Below, in pieces: positions 8,583 through 16,049 of a stretch of 29,576 bases of DNA (its first letter is position 1; every line of letters starts with the position of its first letter). The stretch lies in the NCBI GenBank assembly GCA_964411875.1, contig CAYPMT010000018.1, positions 1-29,576 on the forward strand. The letters are read 5' to 3'. The translations under genes and the position numbers were made by a program. The notes under the pieces are model-generated. The model saw only the letters and a list, made by a program, of their open reading frames with translations, was not told the DNA's origin and did not search any database. Source of the DNA: Aliikangiella sp964411875 (GTDB lineage Bacteria > Pseudomonadota > Gammaproteobacteria > Enterobacterales > Kangiellaceae).

Positions 8583-9434
8583 CTACTGACGAACCAAGCG
8601 AACATTTTCTGGCTGAGTATGAAAATCGCTACGCCAGGGATTAATATCTAAACCACCACGACGAGTATAACGAGCATACACAGCCAGCTTAGTAGGCTTA
8701 CAATAGTGTTTTATATCATGATAAATACGTTCAACACATTGCTCATGAAATTCATTGTGCCAACGGAAGGAAATCAAATAGCGGAGTAAATTTTGTTGGC
8801 TAATTTTAGGCCCCACATAGCTAATTTTGATTGATGCCCAATCTGGCTGATTAGTAATCAAGCAATTACTTCGGAATAAATGAGTGACTAGATTTTCTTC
8901 AACTAACTCTTCTTCAACTTCAGATTCTGATTCAATTGCTCCCTCAAGCAAGCTCGGCTGGTAGTGGTACTGCTCAATTTTAATCGCCTGTTGATCGATC
9001 AACTGCCCGGATAGGTTTTTTATTTGGAAGTTAGTTAAATCATTTAAGCCGTATAAATTAACTACAACTGATGACTCGGTAACTGATGACAAATCCTCTT
9101 GAATAGTTTTTAAAACATCTTGCTTGCTTGCAAACTGGGCTTGATTTAACGAGTTCAAATAAAGCTTGAGTGATTTAGACTCAACCATATAAGCGCTTGT
9201 TGCTTTAACTCTAATTTCCCCTAAAGCGACTTGAGGCAAACCATTTTCGTTTAACCAGCTTAGCTCATACGCATTCCATATATCTTCGCCATAAAAGCTA
9301 CTCGTGGCAAATGCCTTATCATTAGGCCAATGAGTTAACTCTGCCCTTTTATCAGCACGCTCGATTCTAAATAATAGCTCTGGATCATACTGGCTGGGAT
9401 AATGCGTTGATCTGCCGAGAGGGTTATCAGCCAT
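8583..9434 (-). CDS. queF: NADPH-dependent 7-cyano-7-deazaguanine reductase
   Basis: QueF reduces the nitrile of preQ0 to the amine preQ1 in queuosine synthesis for tRNA. This is the long bimodular form at 283 residues. The NADPH-binding ESKSLKLYLNS motif lies near residue 85. The catalytic Cys191 and Asp198 are in SNCLITNQPDW, matching Cys190 and Asp197 of E. coli. The C terminus has the usual RYTRRGGLDINPWRS. The start lies 6 bases after the stop of the DUF1820 gene on the same strand, so the two are probably cotranscribed. No other queuosine gene is in the window. Confidence 0.97.
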   Translation of the reverse strand: MADNPLGRSTHYPSQYDPELLFRIERADKRAELTHWPNDKAFATSSFYGEDIWNAYELSWLNENGLPQVALGEIRVKATSAYMVESKSLKLYLNSLNQAQFASKQDVLKTIQEDLSSVTESSVVVNLYGLNDLTNFQIKNLSGQLIDQQAIKIEQYHYQPSLLEGAIESESEVEEELVEENLVTHLFRSNCLITNQPDWASIKISYVGPKISQQNLLRYLISFRWHNEFHEQCVERIYHDIKHYCKPTKLAVYARYTRRGGLDINPWRSDFHTQPENVRLVRQ

Positions 9435-9440
9435 GAATCT

Positions 9441-9761
9441 TTACTTTTTATCTGGATTAGGTAATGGAAATGCCGTCACAACATCACTTTTAGCATCACC
9501 TATTTTGGCGGTACCTTGCTTTTCTACTTCATCAATACGAATAATTGCATGGAGTGGCACATTGGTTTTTGCAACGCCTTCAAATTCTGCCTGTAACTTT
9601 TCTTCACCAGGGTCGACAACCAAACTATTACGCTCATTAAATAATAAGGATTCTATTTCAACAAAACCATATAAGTAGCTTTGGTTAATATTTTTTGCGT
9701 AAACTTCATAAGTTTTACCATTATTGATAAAAATCACACGATAAACTGGCTTTTTATTCAT
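9441..9761 (-). CDS. DUF1820 family protein
   Basis: This 106-residue protein matches DUF1820, a small conserved gammaproteobacterial family without known function. The family signs are PVYRVIFINNGKTYEVYAK at the start, then VVDPGEEKLQAEFEGV and VPLHAIIRIDEVEKQGTAKI. It is predicted soluble, mainly beta. It lies directly upstream of queF on the same strand and is divergent from the methyltransferase gene 84 bases away. Confidence 0.88.
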   Translation of the reverse strand: MNKKPVYRVIFINNGKTYEVYAKNINQSYLYGFVEIESLLFNERNSLVVDPGEEKLQAEFEGVAKTNVPLHAIIRIDEVEKQGTAKIGDAKSDVVTAFPLPNPDKK

Positions 9762-9844
9762 AAATTTTCAATTTAGCACTCAATCAATCAGGCAAGTTTA
9801 TCATATAATAAAACATTGTAACCAACTCACTGATTAAAGACGCT

Positions 9845-10438
9845 ATGTGCCCTTCCCCAATTGCTGCTGCTGAAAAGATTCGACAGCCCTTAAAAATTTC
9901 AACAGTGCTTAATGATGAAAGTTTAACCTTTGAAACTAGTTACGGCGTTTTTTCACCTAAAGAAGTGGATGAAGGAACGCGCCTGCTAACTAAGTATCTA
10001 AAAATTGAAGCTGATTTTGATTGTTTAGACCTTGGATGCGGTTACGGTCCTATTGGAATTTGGATGGCTAAAAAGGCCTTCAATGGCAAAACACTACTAC
10101 TAGATAAAGACTTTGTTGCAATTGAGCATGCCAAAAATAATATTCAAACGAATCAATTAAACAATGCCGAAGCCATTTTAAGCAATGGCTTTTCAAGCCT
10201 AACGGATCAAACCTTTGATGTTATCGTTTCTAATATTCCGGCTAAAGTTGGCAATGAAATGCTTTATTTGTTTTTATATGATGCATTACATCATTTAAAG
10301 CCCGGTGGAAAGTTTATTGTCGTAACCGTCAATGGGTTGCGTCATTTTTGCAAAAGAACCTTTAATGAAGTTTTTGCTAACTACACTAAGGAAAAACAAG
10401 GAAAAACCTACACAGTTTCATCGGCTATTAAACTTTAG
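9845..10438 (+). CDS. Class I SAM-dependent methyltransferase (RsmC-like small domain)
   Basis: This is a 197-residue methyltransferase of the MTS domain type, related to the catalytic half of RsmC, which makes m2G in 16S rRNA. SAM motif I is LDLGCGYGPIG (about residues 59-69). The acidic end of the next strand is LLDKD, and the catalytic-type motif is SNIPAK near residue 130, in the place of the family's NPP. The protein lacks the inactive N-terminal half of enterobacterial RsmC and is closer in size to the single-domain forms. The NIPA variant leaves the substrate open: rRNA guanine is likely but unproved. Confidence 0.78.
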   Translation: MCPSPIAAAEKIRQPLKISTVLNDESLTFETSYGVFSPKEVDEGTRLLTKYLKIEADFDCLDLGCGYGPIGIWMAKKAFNGKTLLLDKDFVAIEHAKNNIQTNQLNNAEAILSNGFSSLTDQTFDVIVSNIPAKVGNEMLYLFLYDALHHLKPGGKFIVVTVNGLRHFCKRTFNEVFANYTKEKQGKTYTVSSAIKL

Positions 10439-10891
10439 AGCCTCACTTTTAGGCTAGCAATCTTTGTAAAAAATTTGTAAAAATCTCATTTTATGAATTG
10501 ATTTTTATAGAGTAAATCTGTAGTGATTAAGCTTTACTAATAAGCAGTTATTGTAAGCTACTCATATAAAGTCATAAATATCTATATAAACTTGTCATTA
10601 TTTGCCAATTAAGGCTAAGTTGTTATCAAATTGTCGTGTCTAAAGTATTCCACAAAAGCTGTGGATAAATCTGGGTAAAAGAATTAGAAAACTTGGTTTT
10701 ATCCTATAATTATCGGCTTTGTCATCAATTGGTCACATTTTAGACAAAAAAAATAACCTTTAAATTCAATGAGTTAAAAATATATTTAAGAAAATCAGCA
10801 AGTTAGCGTCAATACTTTAACGTGTTATTTCCTTCTGATTTTTTAACCCGAGTATTGTGGATTTTTATTGACATAATTAATAAAAAATGTC

Positions 10892-10914
10892 TCAAGCATT
10901 AAAAAAATGCTTGA
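10892..10914. repeat. 9-bp inverted repeat (hairpin)
   Basis: TCAAGCATT and AATGCTTGA form a perfect 9-bp stem around a loop of five A. The plus strand has no T run after it. The minus strand has GACATTTTTTATT after it, so a terminator could only act on minus-strand transcripts, yet no minus-strand gene lies just upstream. Its role is unknown. Confidence 0.4.
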
Positions 10915-11084
10915 AATAGCTCTATTGTGCGAAAACTCTAGCTTGGGACTCAAAGTACTCACTTACATGAAAAGAAAACCGTCTAATTAGCTAAGAAAAC
11001 TACTTATAATATCTACTAGTAATTATCTTATTTAAAAAGTTCTCAACTTAAACGACTGAGCTTAACACTAAAAATAGGTATCTA

Positions 11085-11116
11085 TTTAACGCCCATACGC
11101 CTTTATTAGGTATAAT
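11085..11116 (+). promoter_or_regulatory. Probable ttcA promoter
   Basis: A perfect TATAAT lies at 11111-11116 in the context AGGTATAATGCCGCGC. The best -35 candidates are TTTAAC or TTAACG, at 19-20 bases spacing, which is long. Transcription would begin near 11123, leaving only about 10 bases before the ATG at 11133 but about 43 before the in-frame ATG at 11166. Confidence 0.45.
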
Positions 11117-11132
11117 GCCGCGCTAGAATGAT

Positions 11133-12128
11133 ATGACCCACTCTCTGGATAACGAATTAATTAACATGAAAGCCGTTTCAAACCCCAGCCTAAACCACAA
11201 GCTCGAAACCGACAAGTTACAAAAGCGGCTGCGTCGCCATGTTGGCAAAGCCATTAGTGACTTTAATATGATTGAGGAAGGTGACAAAGTTATGGTTTGC
11301 TTATCGGGTGGAAAAGATAGCTATACCCTGCTTGATATCCTACTTAACTTGCAAAAGTCAGCACCTATAAAGTTTGAATTAATTGCCGTTAACCTTGATC
11401 AAAAACAGCCTGGCTTTCCTGAAGACGTTCTACCAAGTTATTTAACTAAAATTGATGTGCCCTTCTCTATTATTGAAGAAGATACTTACAGTATTGTTAA
11501 AGAGAAAATACCTGAAGGAAAAACCACTTGTTCACTCTGTTCGCGTTTGCGTAGAGGGATTATCTATTCATGGGCACAAGAGCATGGAGTCACTAAAATT
11601 GCACTCGGTCATCATCGTGATGATATTATTGAGACCCTCTTTTTAAACCTATTCTTTGGCGGCAAGATGAAAGCTATGCCAGCCAAGCTACTCAGTGATG
11701 ACGGCAAAAATACCGTTATTCGACCACTGGCTTACTGTAAAGAGAAAGACATTGCTCAGTTTGCTTTACACAAAGCTTTTCCGATTATTCCTTGTAATCT
11801 TTGTGGTTCTCAAGAAAACCTACAACGAAAACAAATTAAACAAATGCTACAAACGTGGGATAAACAATTTCCTGGTCGAATTGAAAGTATTTTTCGAGCC
11901 ATCAGCCATATAACACCTTCACATTTAATGGACCATCAGCTATTTCCTTTTAAAGAACTGAATAATGCGGTCTCACTCAAAAATTCAACGAGTGATTCTT
12001 CAACTCAATTAAAACATGAAGATGAAACCCTATTTGACCCATTAAGTTTTTTACATAAAGACGAAAGCTTGCTAAACAAAGAAAACCAAGTGAATAAAGA
12101 GTCAGATATACTTATAAAAAACCTATAA
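11133..12128 (+). CDS. ttcA: tRNA 2-thiocytidine(32) synthetase TtcA
   Basis: TtcA thiolates cytidine 32 of certain tRNAs, using ATP and an iron-sulfur cluster. The PP-loop SGGKDS is at residues 58-63. The two cluster CxxC pairs are Cys133/Cys136 (CSLC) and Cys221/Cys224 (CNLC). The KEKIPEGKTTCSLCSRLRRG stretch is diagnostic. The protein has 331 residues against about 311 in E. coli. It carries a polar, low-complexity tail of about 50 residues, and its N terminus is about 11 residues longer unless the ATG at 11166 is used. Neither start has a good ribosome site, and the predicted promoter favours 11166. yceF follows after 29 bases. Confidence 0.95.
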   Translation: MTHSLDNELINMKAVSNPSLNHKLETDKLQKRLRRHVGKAISDFNMIEEGDKVMVCLSGGKDSYTLLDILLNLQKSAPIKFELIAVNLDQKQPGFPEDVLPSYLTKIDVPFSIIEEDTYSIVKEKIPEGKTTCSLCSRLRRGIIYSWAQEHGVTKIALGHHRDDIIETLFLNLFFGGKMKAMPAKLLSDDGKNTVIRPLAYCKEKDIAQFALHKAFPIIPCNLCGSQENLQRKQIKQMLQTWDKQFPGRIESIFRAISHITPSHLMDHQLFPFKELNNAVSLKNSTSDSSTQLKHEDETLFDPLSFLHKDESLLNKENQVNKESDILIKNL

Positions 12129-12157
12129 TTAATTTTAAAAATCTATAGCTAATTTTT

Positions 12158-12751
12158 ATGTCCAATAAAACCAATCAATTAATTTTAGCCTCCTCTTCCA
12201 TTTATCGAAAAAGGCTACTGGAGCGTTTAAATATAGACTTTGAGGCAATCGCTAGTCATATTGATGAAACGCCTTTAGATAATGAAAATCCTGAAGCTTT
12301 AACTAAACGTTTATCTATCCAAAAAGCCCAACATATTGCAAAACAAAAAACCGATGCTTGGGTCATTGGCTCTGATCAAGTAGCTATCTTACACGGACAA
12401 CAATTAGGAAAACCGGGCAACCAAAAAAATGCCATTGCTCAACTTAAAGCTTGCTCTAATCAAGAAGTGATTTTTATTACTGGCTTATGCTTAACTCATG
12501 TCAACCAATCAAAAACTTTTTATGAAAGCTCACAAGTTAAAGTTAAATTTCTAAAATTAACCGATAAACAAATTGAAAACTATATTAATTTAGACAAGCC
12601 TTTCGATTGCGCAGGTAGCTTTAAAGTTGAGTCGATGGGCGTTAGCTTATTCGAGTCTGTAATAAGTGATGATCCCACTAGTCTAGAAGGTCTACCCTTA
12701 ATTCTTTTATGTAAACTTTTACGAAAAGCAGGCGTTGATTTACTAACCTAA
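12158..12751 (+). CDS. yceF: Maf family nucleotide pyrophosphatase (m7GTP type, YceF)
   Basis: Maf proteins hydrolyse non-canonical nucleoside triphosphates, and the YceF subgroup prefers m7GTP. The protein has the N-terminal LILASSSIYRKRLLERL, the motif HIDETP, the catalytic GSDQV near residue 72 and the late FDCAGSFKVES and DDPTSLEGLPL motifs. CAGSFK and DDPTSLEGLPL fit YceF rather than the dTTP-specific YhdE group. Length is 197 residues, normal. It follows ttcA by 29 bases and is probably in its operon. The stop overlaps the end of the convergent EamA gene by 4 bases. Confidence 0.9.
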   Translation: MSNKTNQLILASSSIYRKRLLERLNIDFEAIASHIDETPLDNENPEALTKRLSIQKAQHIAKQKTDAWVIGSDQVAILHGQQLGKPGNQKNAIAQLKACSNQEVIFITGLCLTHVNQSKTFYESSQVKVKFLKLTDKQIENYINLDKPFDCAGSFKVESMGVSLFESVISDDPTSLEGLPLILLCKLLRKAGVDLLT

Positions 12752-13638
12752 TTAAGTTTTTTTTGTTTCTGCACGAAATACAAACCAATTAGCATTAATA
12801 ACATACCTAAAACTTCAAAACTGGTTAAGTAATCACCCAAAATAGGTATAGCAAACAATGCCGTAAAAATAACACCACAGGTAGCCAAAATACTTGCTTC
12901 ATAAGCTCTAAGATGCTCGAGTACCTGAATAAAAACAACAATTGGCAGTGCAACAGCAAGCAGTCCATTAGCAATAATAATTAACCAATCAAACCAGTCA
13001 ATTGAGGGCAATGGCAAGTCAGTCGCTATCCCATAAATCAATATTGGAATACCGCCGACTAAAATAGACATTGTGGTTACTTGATTAGAAGAAAGCTTAT
13101 TATCTTTTAACAAATGCAATAAACGCATACAAATATTGGTTAAGGCTAAACAAAAAACCGCAAAACTTAGCCATAAAACACCATTAACTTCATTCGCTGG
13201 AGGACTTTCATAAAAATAAACCCAAATCCCTAAAATAGCGATTAATGCACCAATTATTTGTAAACCAAAAGGCTTTTCCTTAAGTAATACACTACTGAGT
13301 AACATGGTAATAATACCAACAAAATTCATAACGTAGGCATGTGTTGTCACAGGAATAAGGTCTAGCGCATAAATAAAAATAAATCTCACTATAACAAAGT
13401 TCAATAGGCCAATCGCAATAACTAAAGCCCATTCTTTAATATTAACTTGACTAGGCAATTTTTCTTTTTTAAAAGCAAAGGTGTAAATTAGCATAGCGAC
13501 AATAGCAACCGACATTTGTAACCATAAAAAACTGACAAATGATAAATTATTAAGTGTTCGCTTAGCTAAAACAATGACTAAAGCACCTACCGCCATGGCT
13601 AAAATCAATTTAATCGCAGCAGTACTTCTTGCTGTCAT
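12748..13638 (-). CDS. EamA/DMT family transporter
   Basis: This is a 296-residue inner-membrane protein with about ten predicted helices in two repeated EamA halves, the drug/metabolite transporter superfamily. Substrates of such proteins range widely and cannot be read from the sequence. I place the start at the ATG at 13638, whose ATGA overlaps the stop of the HAD gene by 4 bases, a sign of translational coupling. An in-frame start at 13665 would overlap the HAD gene by 31 bases and add an uncharacteristic leader. It is the third gene of the rluC-HAD-EamA run. Confidence 0.88.
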   Translation of the reverse strand: MTARSTAAIKLILAMAVGALVIVLAKRTLNNLSFVSFLWLQMSVAIVAMLIYTFAFKKEKLPSQVNIKEWALVIAIGLLNFVIVRFIFIYALDLIPVTTHAYVMNFVGIITMLLSSVLLKEKPFGLQIIGALIAILGIWVYFYESPPANEVNGVLWLSFAVFCLALTNICMRLLHLLKDNKLSSNQVTTMSILVGGIPILIYGIATDLPLPSIDWFDWLIIIANGLLAVALPIVVFIQVLEHLRAYEASILATCGVIFTALFAIPILGDYLTSFEVLGMLLMLIGLYFVQKQKKLN

Positions 13639-14297
13639 GATAAAAACCAAGACTTCAAACGACAAACACTTTCTAAAATAGTTACTGGGTTATGGTGTTC
13701 TAATTCAGCATATAGGCTTGCCCCACTGGTAACACCAATGGAATCAACTTGAGCATTTTGTGCCATTTTAAGATCATGAATACTATCACCTAACATTAAC
13801 GCTTGTTCTGCTTTCATGTTAGATTGCTTGAGTAATTGATAAATCATTTCAGGATGTGGTTTTGACTCAGCTTCATCAGCGCAGATACTAAAATCAAAAA
13901 AATCATTTAAATCCGTCATATCTAAAACACGCTTTAAACCATGACGTGCTTTACCCGTTGCAACAGCGACTATAACATTTTGTGACTTTAACCAGTGTAA
14001 TAACTCTAAACTGCCGGGGAACAATGGCGATGGCGTTTGATCATGCTCAACATATTGATCACGGTAAGTCTTAAAGAAATCGGGCTCTAGTTTAGGGTCC
14101 ATATCCGGAAAAACGTAATCCATCACACCTTGCATACTCAAACCAATACTTGACTTTATTCTCTCAGCACTTGGCACAGAAATTTGATGGATTCTTGCAG
14201 CCTCTTGCATAGATGAAACAATTCTTCCGGTAGAATCCATTAAAGTTCCATCCCAATCAAAAATAACAAAGGTGTATTTTTCTTTTAAAATAGTCAT
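13635..14297 (-). CDS. HAD family hydrolase (phosphoglycolate phosphatase-like)
   Basis: This 220-residue phosphatase belongs to the HAD superfamily. The nucleophile motif is FDWDGTLMDS (residues 13-22), motif II is VATGKA, the motif III Lys is in ESKPHPEM, and motif IV is LGDSIHDLKMA. The cap is a small helical domain between motifs I and II, as in the Gph/PGMB subfamily. Phosphoglycolate or a sugar phosphate is a reasonable substrate guess only. It starts 19 bases after rluC on the same strand. An HAD gene directly after rluC is also the arrangement in Pseudomonas, where sppA follows it; here EamA takes that place. Confidence 0.88.
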   Translation of the reverse strand: MTILKEKYTFVIFDWDGTLMDSTGRIVSSMQEAARIHQISVPSAERIKSSIGLSMQGVMDYVFPDMDPKLEPDFFKTYRDQYVEHDQTPSPLFPGSLELLHWLKSQNVIVAVATGKARHGLKRVLDMTDLNDFFDFSICADEAESKPHPEMIYQLLKQSNMKAEQALMLGDSIHDLKMAQNAQVDSIGVTSGASLYAELEHHNPVTILESVCRLKSWFLS

Positions 14298-14316
14298 AAC
14301 TAAAATATCTTATTGA

Positions 14317-15267
14317 TTAATTTTTTTGTAATGATTCAATTAGCTGATGCATTTTTTCTGGCATAGGTGCTTCAAACGAATACATTTGTTCTGAATCAGG
14401 TAAAGTAAATGCTAATTTATGTGCGTGTAATGAAAAACTTTTTATTTTAAGTCTTTTCATTAGCTCAGATTCTTTTTCAAATAAACCATACTTAGCATCG
14501 CCTAAAAGAGGACAATCTGCATACTGAGCATGTACACGGATTTGATGAGTCCTGCCTGTCTGCGGCATAGCTTTAACTAAAGCATGTTGATCAAACTGTT
14601 TCAAACACTTAAATCGTGTTTCGGAGGCTTTACCCTCAGTGTCTATAACCACAAATCGCTCACCTGACTTTGATTGCGTTTTGCGTAAAGGTTGATTGAC
14701 TTGGTTATGTTGATTATTCCAAACACCACTCACAATTGCTAAATACTCTTTTTTCATTTGTTTGCTACGCAATTGTTGATGAAAATGCGTCAAATAAGTT
14801 CGCCTTTTAGCAATTAATAGACAGCCTGATGTGTCTCGATCTAAACGATGTACAAGTTCAAGAAATTTTTCTTTAGGGCGTAGAGCGCGTAATGCTTCAA
14901 TAACACCAAATGAAATTCCACTGCCACCATGAACAGCCATGCCAGAAGGTTTATTGAGTAACATATATTGGTTAGTTTCTTCCAGTATATAACTTTCTAG
15001 CAGCTTAACCCGCTCAAATTTTTCCAGTGAAACTGATTCTTCTTTTGCTACTATTTTGACTGGTGGAACTCTTACTTGATCACCAACTAATAGTTTATAT
15101 TCGGCTTTAACCCTTTTTTTATTAACCCTAACTTCACCTTTGCGAATAATCCGGTAAACTCGACTTTTGGGCACGCCTTTAAGTTGATAAAATAAAAAGT
15201 TATCAATTCGTTGTCCAGCATGATTATCGTCAATCTCAATAAATTGAACTTGGTTAAAGTCAGACAC
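14317..15267 (-). CDS. rluC: 23S rRNA pseudouridine synthase RluC
   Basis: RluC makes pseudouridines 955, 2504 and 2580 in 23S rRNA. The N-terminal S4 RNA-binding domain (about residues 15-75) includes VPKSRVYRIIRKGEVRVNKKR. The catalytic Asp143 is in HRLDRDTSGC. The later GRTHQIRVH and DAKYG motifs complete the RluA-family pattern. The length of 316 residues is close to the E. coli protein (319). The start codon is GTG with a modest AAGAG site. rluC leads a run with the HAD and EamA genes. The usual divergent neighbour rne is absent; hicB lies upstream instead. Confidence 0.95.
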   Translation of the reverse strand: MSDFNQVQFIEIDDNHAGQRIDNFLFYQLKGVPKSRVYRIIRKGEVRVNKKRVKAEYKLLVGDQVRVPPVKIVAKEESVSLEKFERVKLLESYILEETNQYMLLNKPSGMAVHGGSGISFGVIEALRALRPKEKFLELVHRLDRDTSGCLLIAKRRTYLTHFHQQLRSKQMKKEYLAIVSGVWNNQHNQVNQPLRKTQSKSGERFVVIDTEGKASETRFKCLKQFDQHALVKAMPQTGRTHQIRVHAQYADCPLLGDAKYGLFEKESELMKRLKIKSFSLHAHKLAFTLPDSEQMYSFEAPMPEKMHQLIESLQKN

Positions 15268-15348
15268 GCTACTCTTTTAAGAGAGGATGGTTAAATAAAG
15301 GCCGCTTATTATAAAACAGAACGATATTAAAATAATAGGAGGAAGCGC

Positions 15349-15687
15349 TTAATTCTTAAAATAATCCGCTAAATAGTCATTCACATGTTGATTCAGCCAG
15401 TGTGAAATACTCTGGCCTTCTTTTTGTGCCGCTTTAATCACTTTTCTTTGTTTATCGGTTGCTAAACAAACCATAAAATTACCAATAAAAGGAGTTGGAT
15501 TCACACCAGTTTCTTCCTTATGGAATGCTAAATAATCATCAACACAAGCTTGAAAATTGATTTTGATTTCATCCGCTGTTTTACCAGAAAATTCCAGAAC
15601 ATCAACAGCATTAACAACCTCACCGACTAAGGCCTGAGCAACATTATCATAATCAACTTGTCCAATAAAACCTTTATAAACCAGCAT
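15349..15687 (-). CDS. HicB family antitoxin-like protein (no HicA seen)
   Basis: The 112-residue protein has the HicB layout: a partial RNase H-like N domain (YKGFIGQVDYDNVAQALVGE, then DVLEFSGKTADEIKINF and CVDDYLAFHKE) followed by a ribbon-helix-helix-type C domain (FMVCLATDKQRKVIKAAQKEGQSISHWLNQHV). In type II toxin-antitoxin loci, HicB neutralises the HicA ribonuclease and represses the operon. The ATG follows AAAGG at about 8 bases. I searched both sides for HicA (about 60 residues, with its conserved His) and found none: downstream there are only 81 bases to rluC, and the upstream region has no suitable frame. It is thus an orphan, or a related regulator. Confidence 0.85.
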   Translation of the reverse strand: MLVYKGFIGQVDYDNVAQALVGEVVNAVDVLEFSGKTADEIKINFQACVDDYLAFHKEETGVNPTPFIGNFMVCLATDKQRKVIKAAQKEGQSISHWLNQHVNDYLADYFKN

Positions 15688-16049
15688 TTCAACAACCTTT
15701 ACTACTTAAGCTAAAACGGCTTTTAAACTTAGCACCACCCTGATACAAGTTTATTTCATATAGTTTAACTATAGCAGTTATCTCACTTATTAGAGGCTAA
15801 ATCTATAGACTGAATTCGCATTATTGCTTTTTAAAAAAGGATTAATTAAAAATAATCATGAACCCACTGAAATTAAAATTTAGTTACAATTCACCTATGA
15901 AATAAATCCTTTATATATCATAAAGATAGCCTGTTTTTTTAACCAATTCGTTAAAAAAATGCCTATTAAAATTAAAATTTAGTCAGGAAATAGTATAGAA
16001 TCTGAAACGTTACCTTTATCTGGCACACTTTATATCATCAAGGAAAATT
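15688..16049. other. 362-base divergent region between hicB and sppA, no gene seen
   Basis: No HicA-like or other complete gene is visible. The half next to hicB has an open minus-strand frame that ends in KGC-stop just before the hicB ATG but has no ATG. Near sppA, ATTAAAATTTAGT occurs twice, about 98 bases apart (near 15872 and 15970). TATAGAAT at 15994-16001 could be the sppA -10 box, without a good -35 box. Confidence 0.4.

Larger units (their letters stand above)
10439..11132. other. 694-base region without a recognisable gene
   Basis: No convincing coding frame is present on either strand. It holds an exact DnaA-box match (TGTGGATAA, 10660-10668), a related TTGTGGATT near 10855, a TATAAT at 10705-10710 and another at 11005-11010, and a strong short hairpin at 10892-10914. 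AAAATCAG at 10791-10798 pairs with CTGATTTT at 10837-10844 around a 36-base loop, followed by no long T run. The last part holds the ttcA promoter. A small RNA is possible but not shown. Confidence 0.4.

Noticed and set aside
10868..10896. Exact TTGACA at 10868-10873 as a promoter for a small RNA.
   Set aside because: No -10 box stands 16-18 bases downstream; that stretch falls into the hairpin at 10892.
15688..15795. An open minus-strand frame ending SLSSKGC-stop just before hicB, considered as a HicA remnant.
   Set aside because: It has no start codon and about 35 codons after the previous stop, and lacks the HicA pattern with a conserved His. It may be a leader or a remnant of something else.
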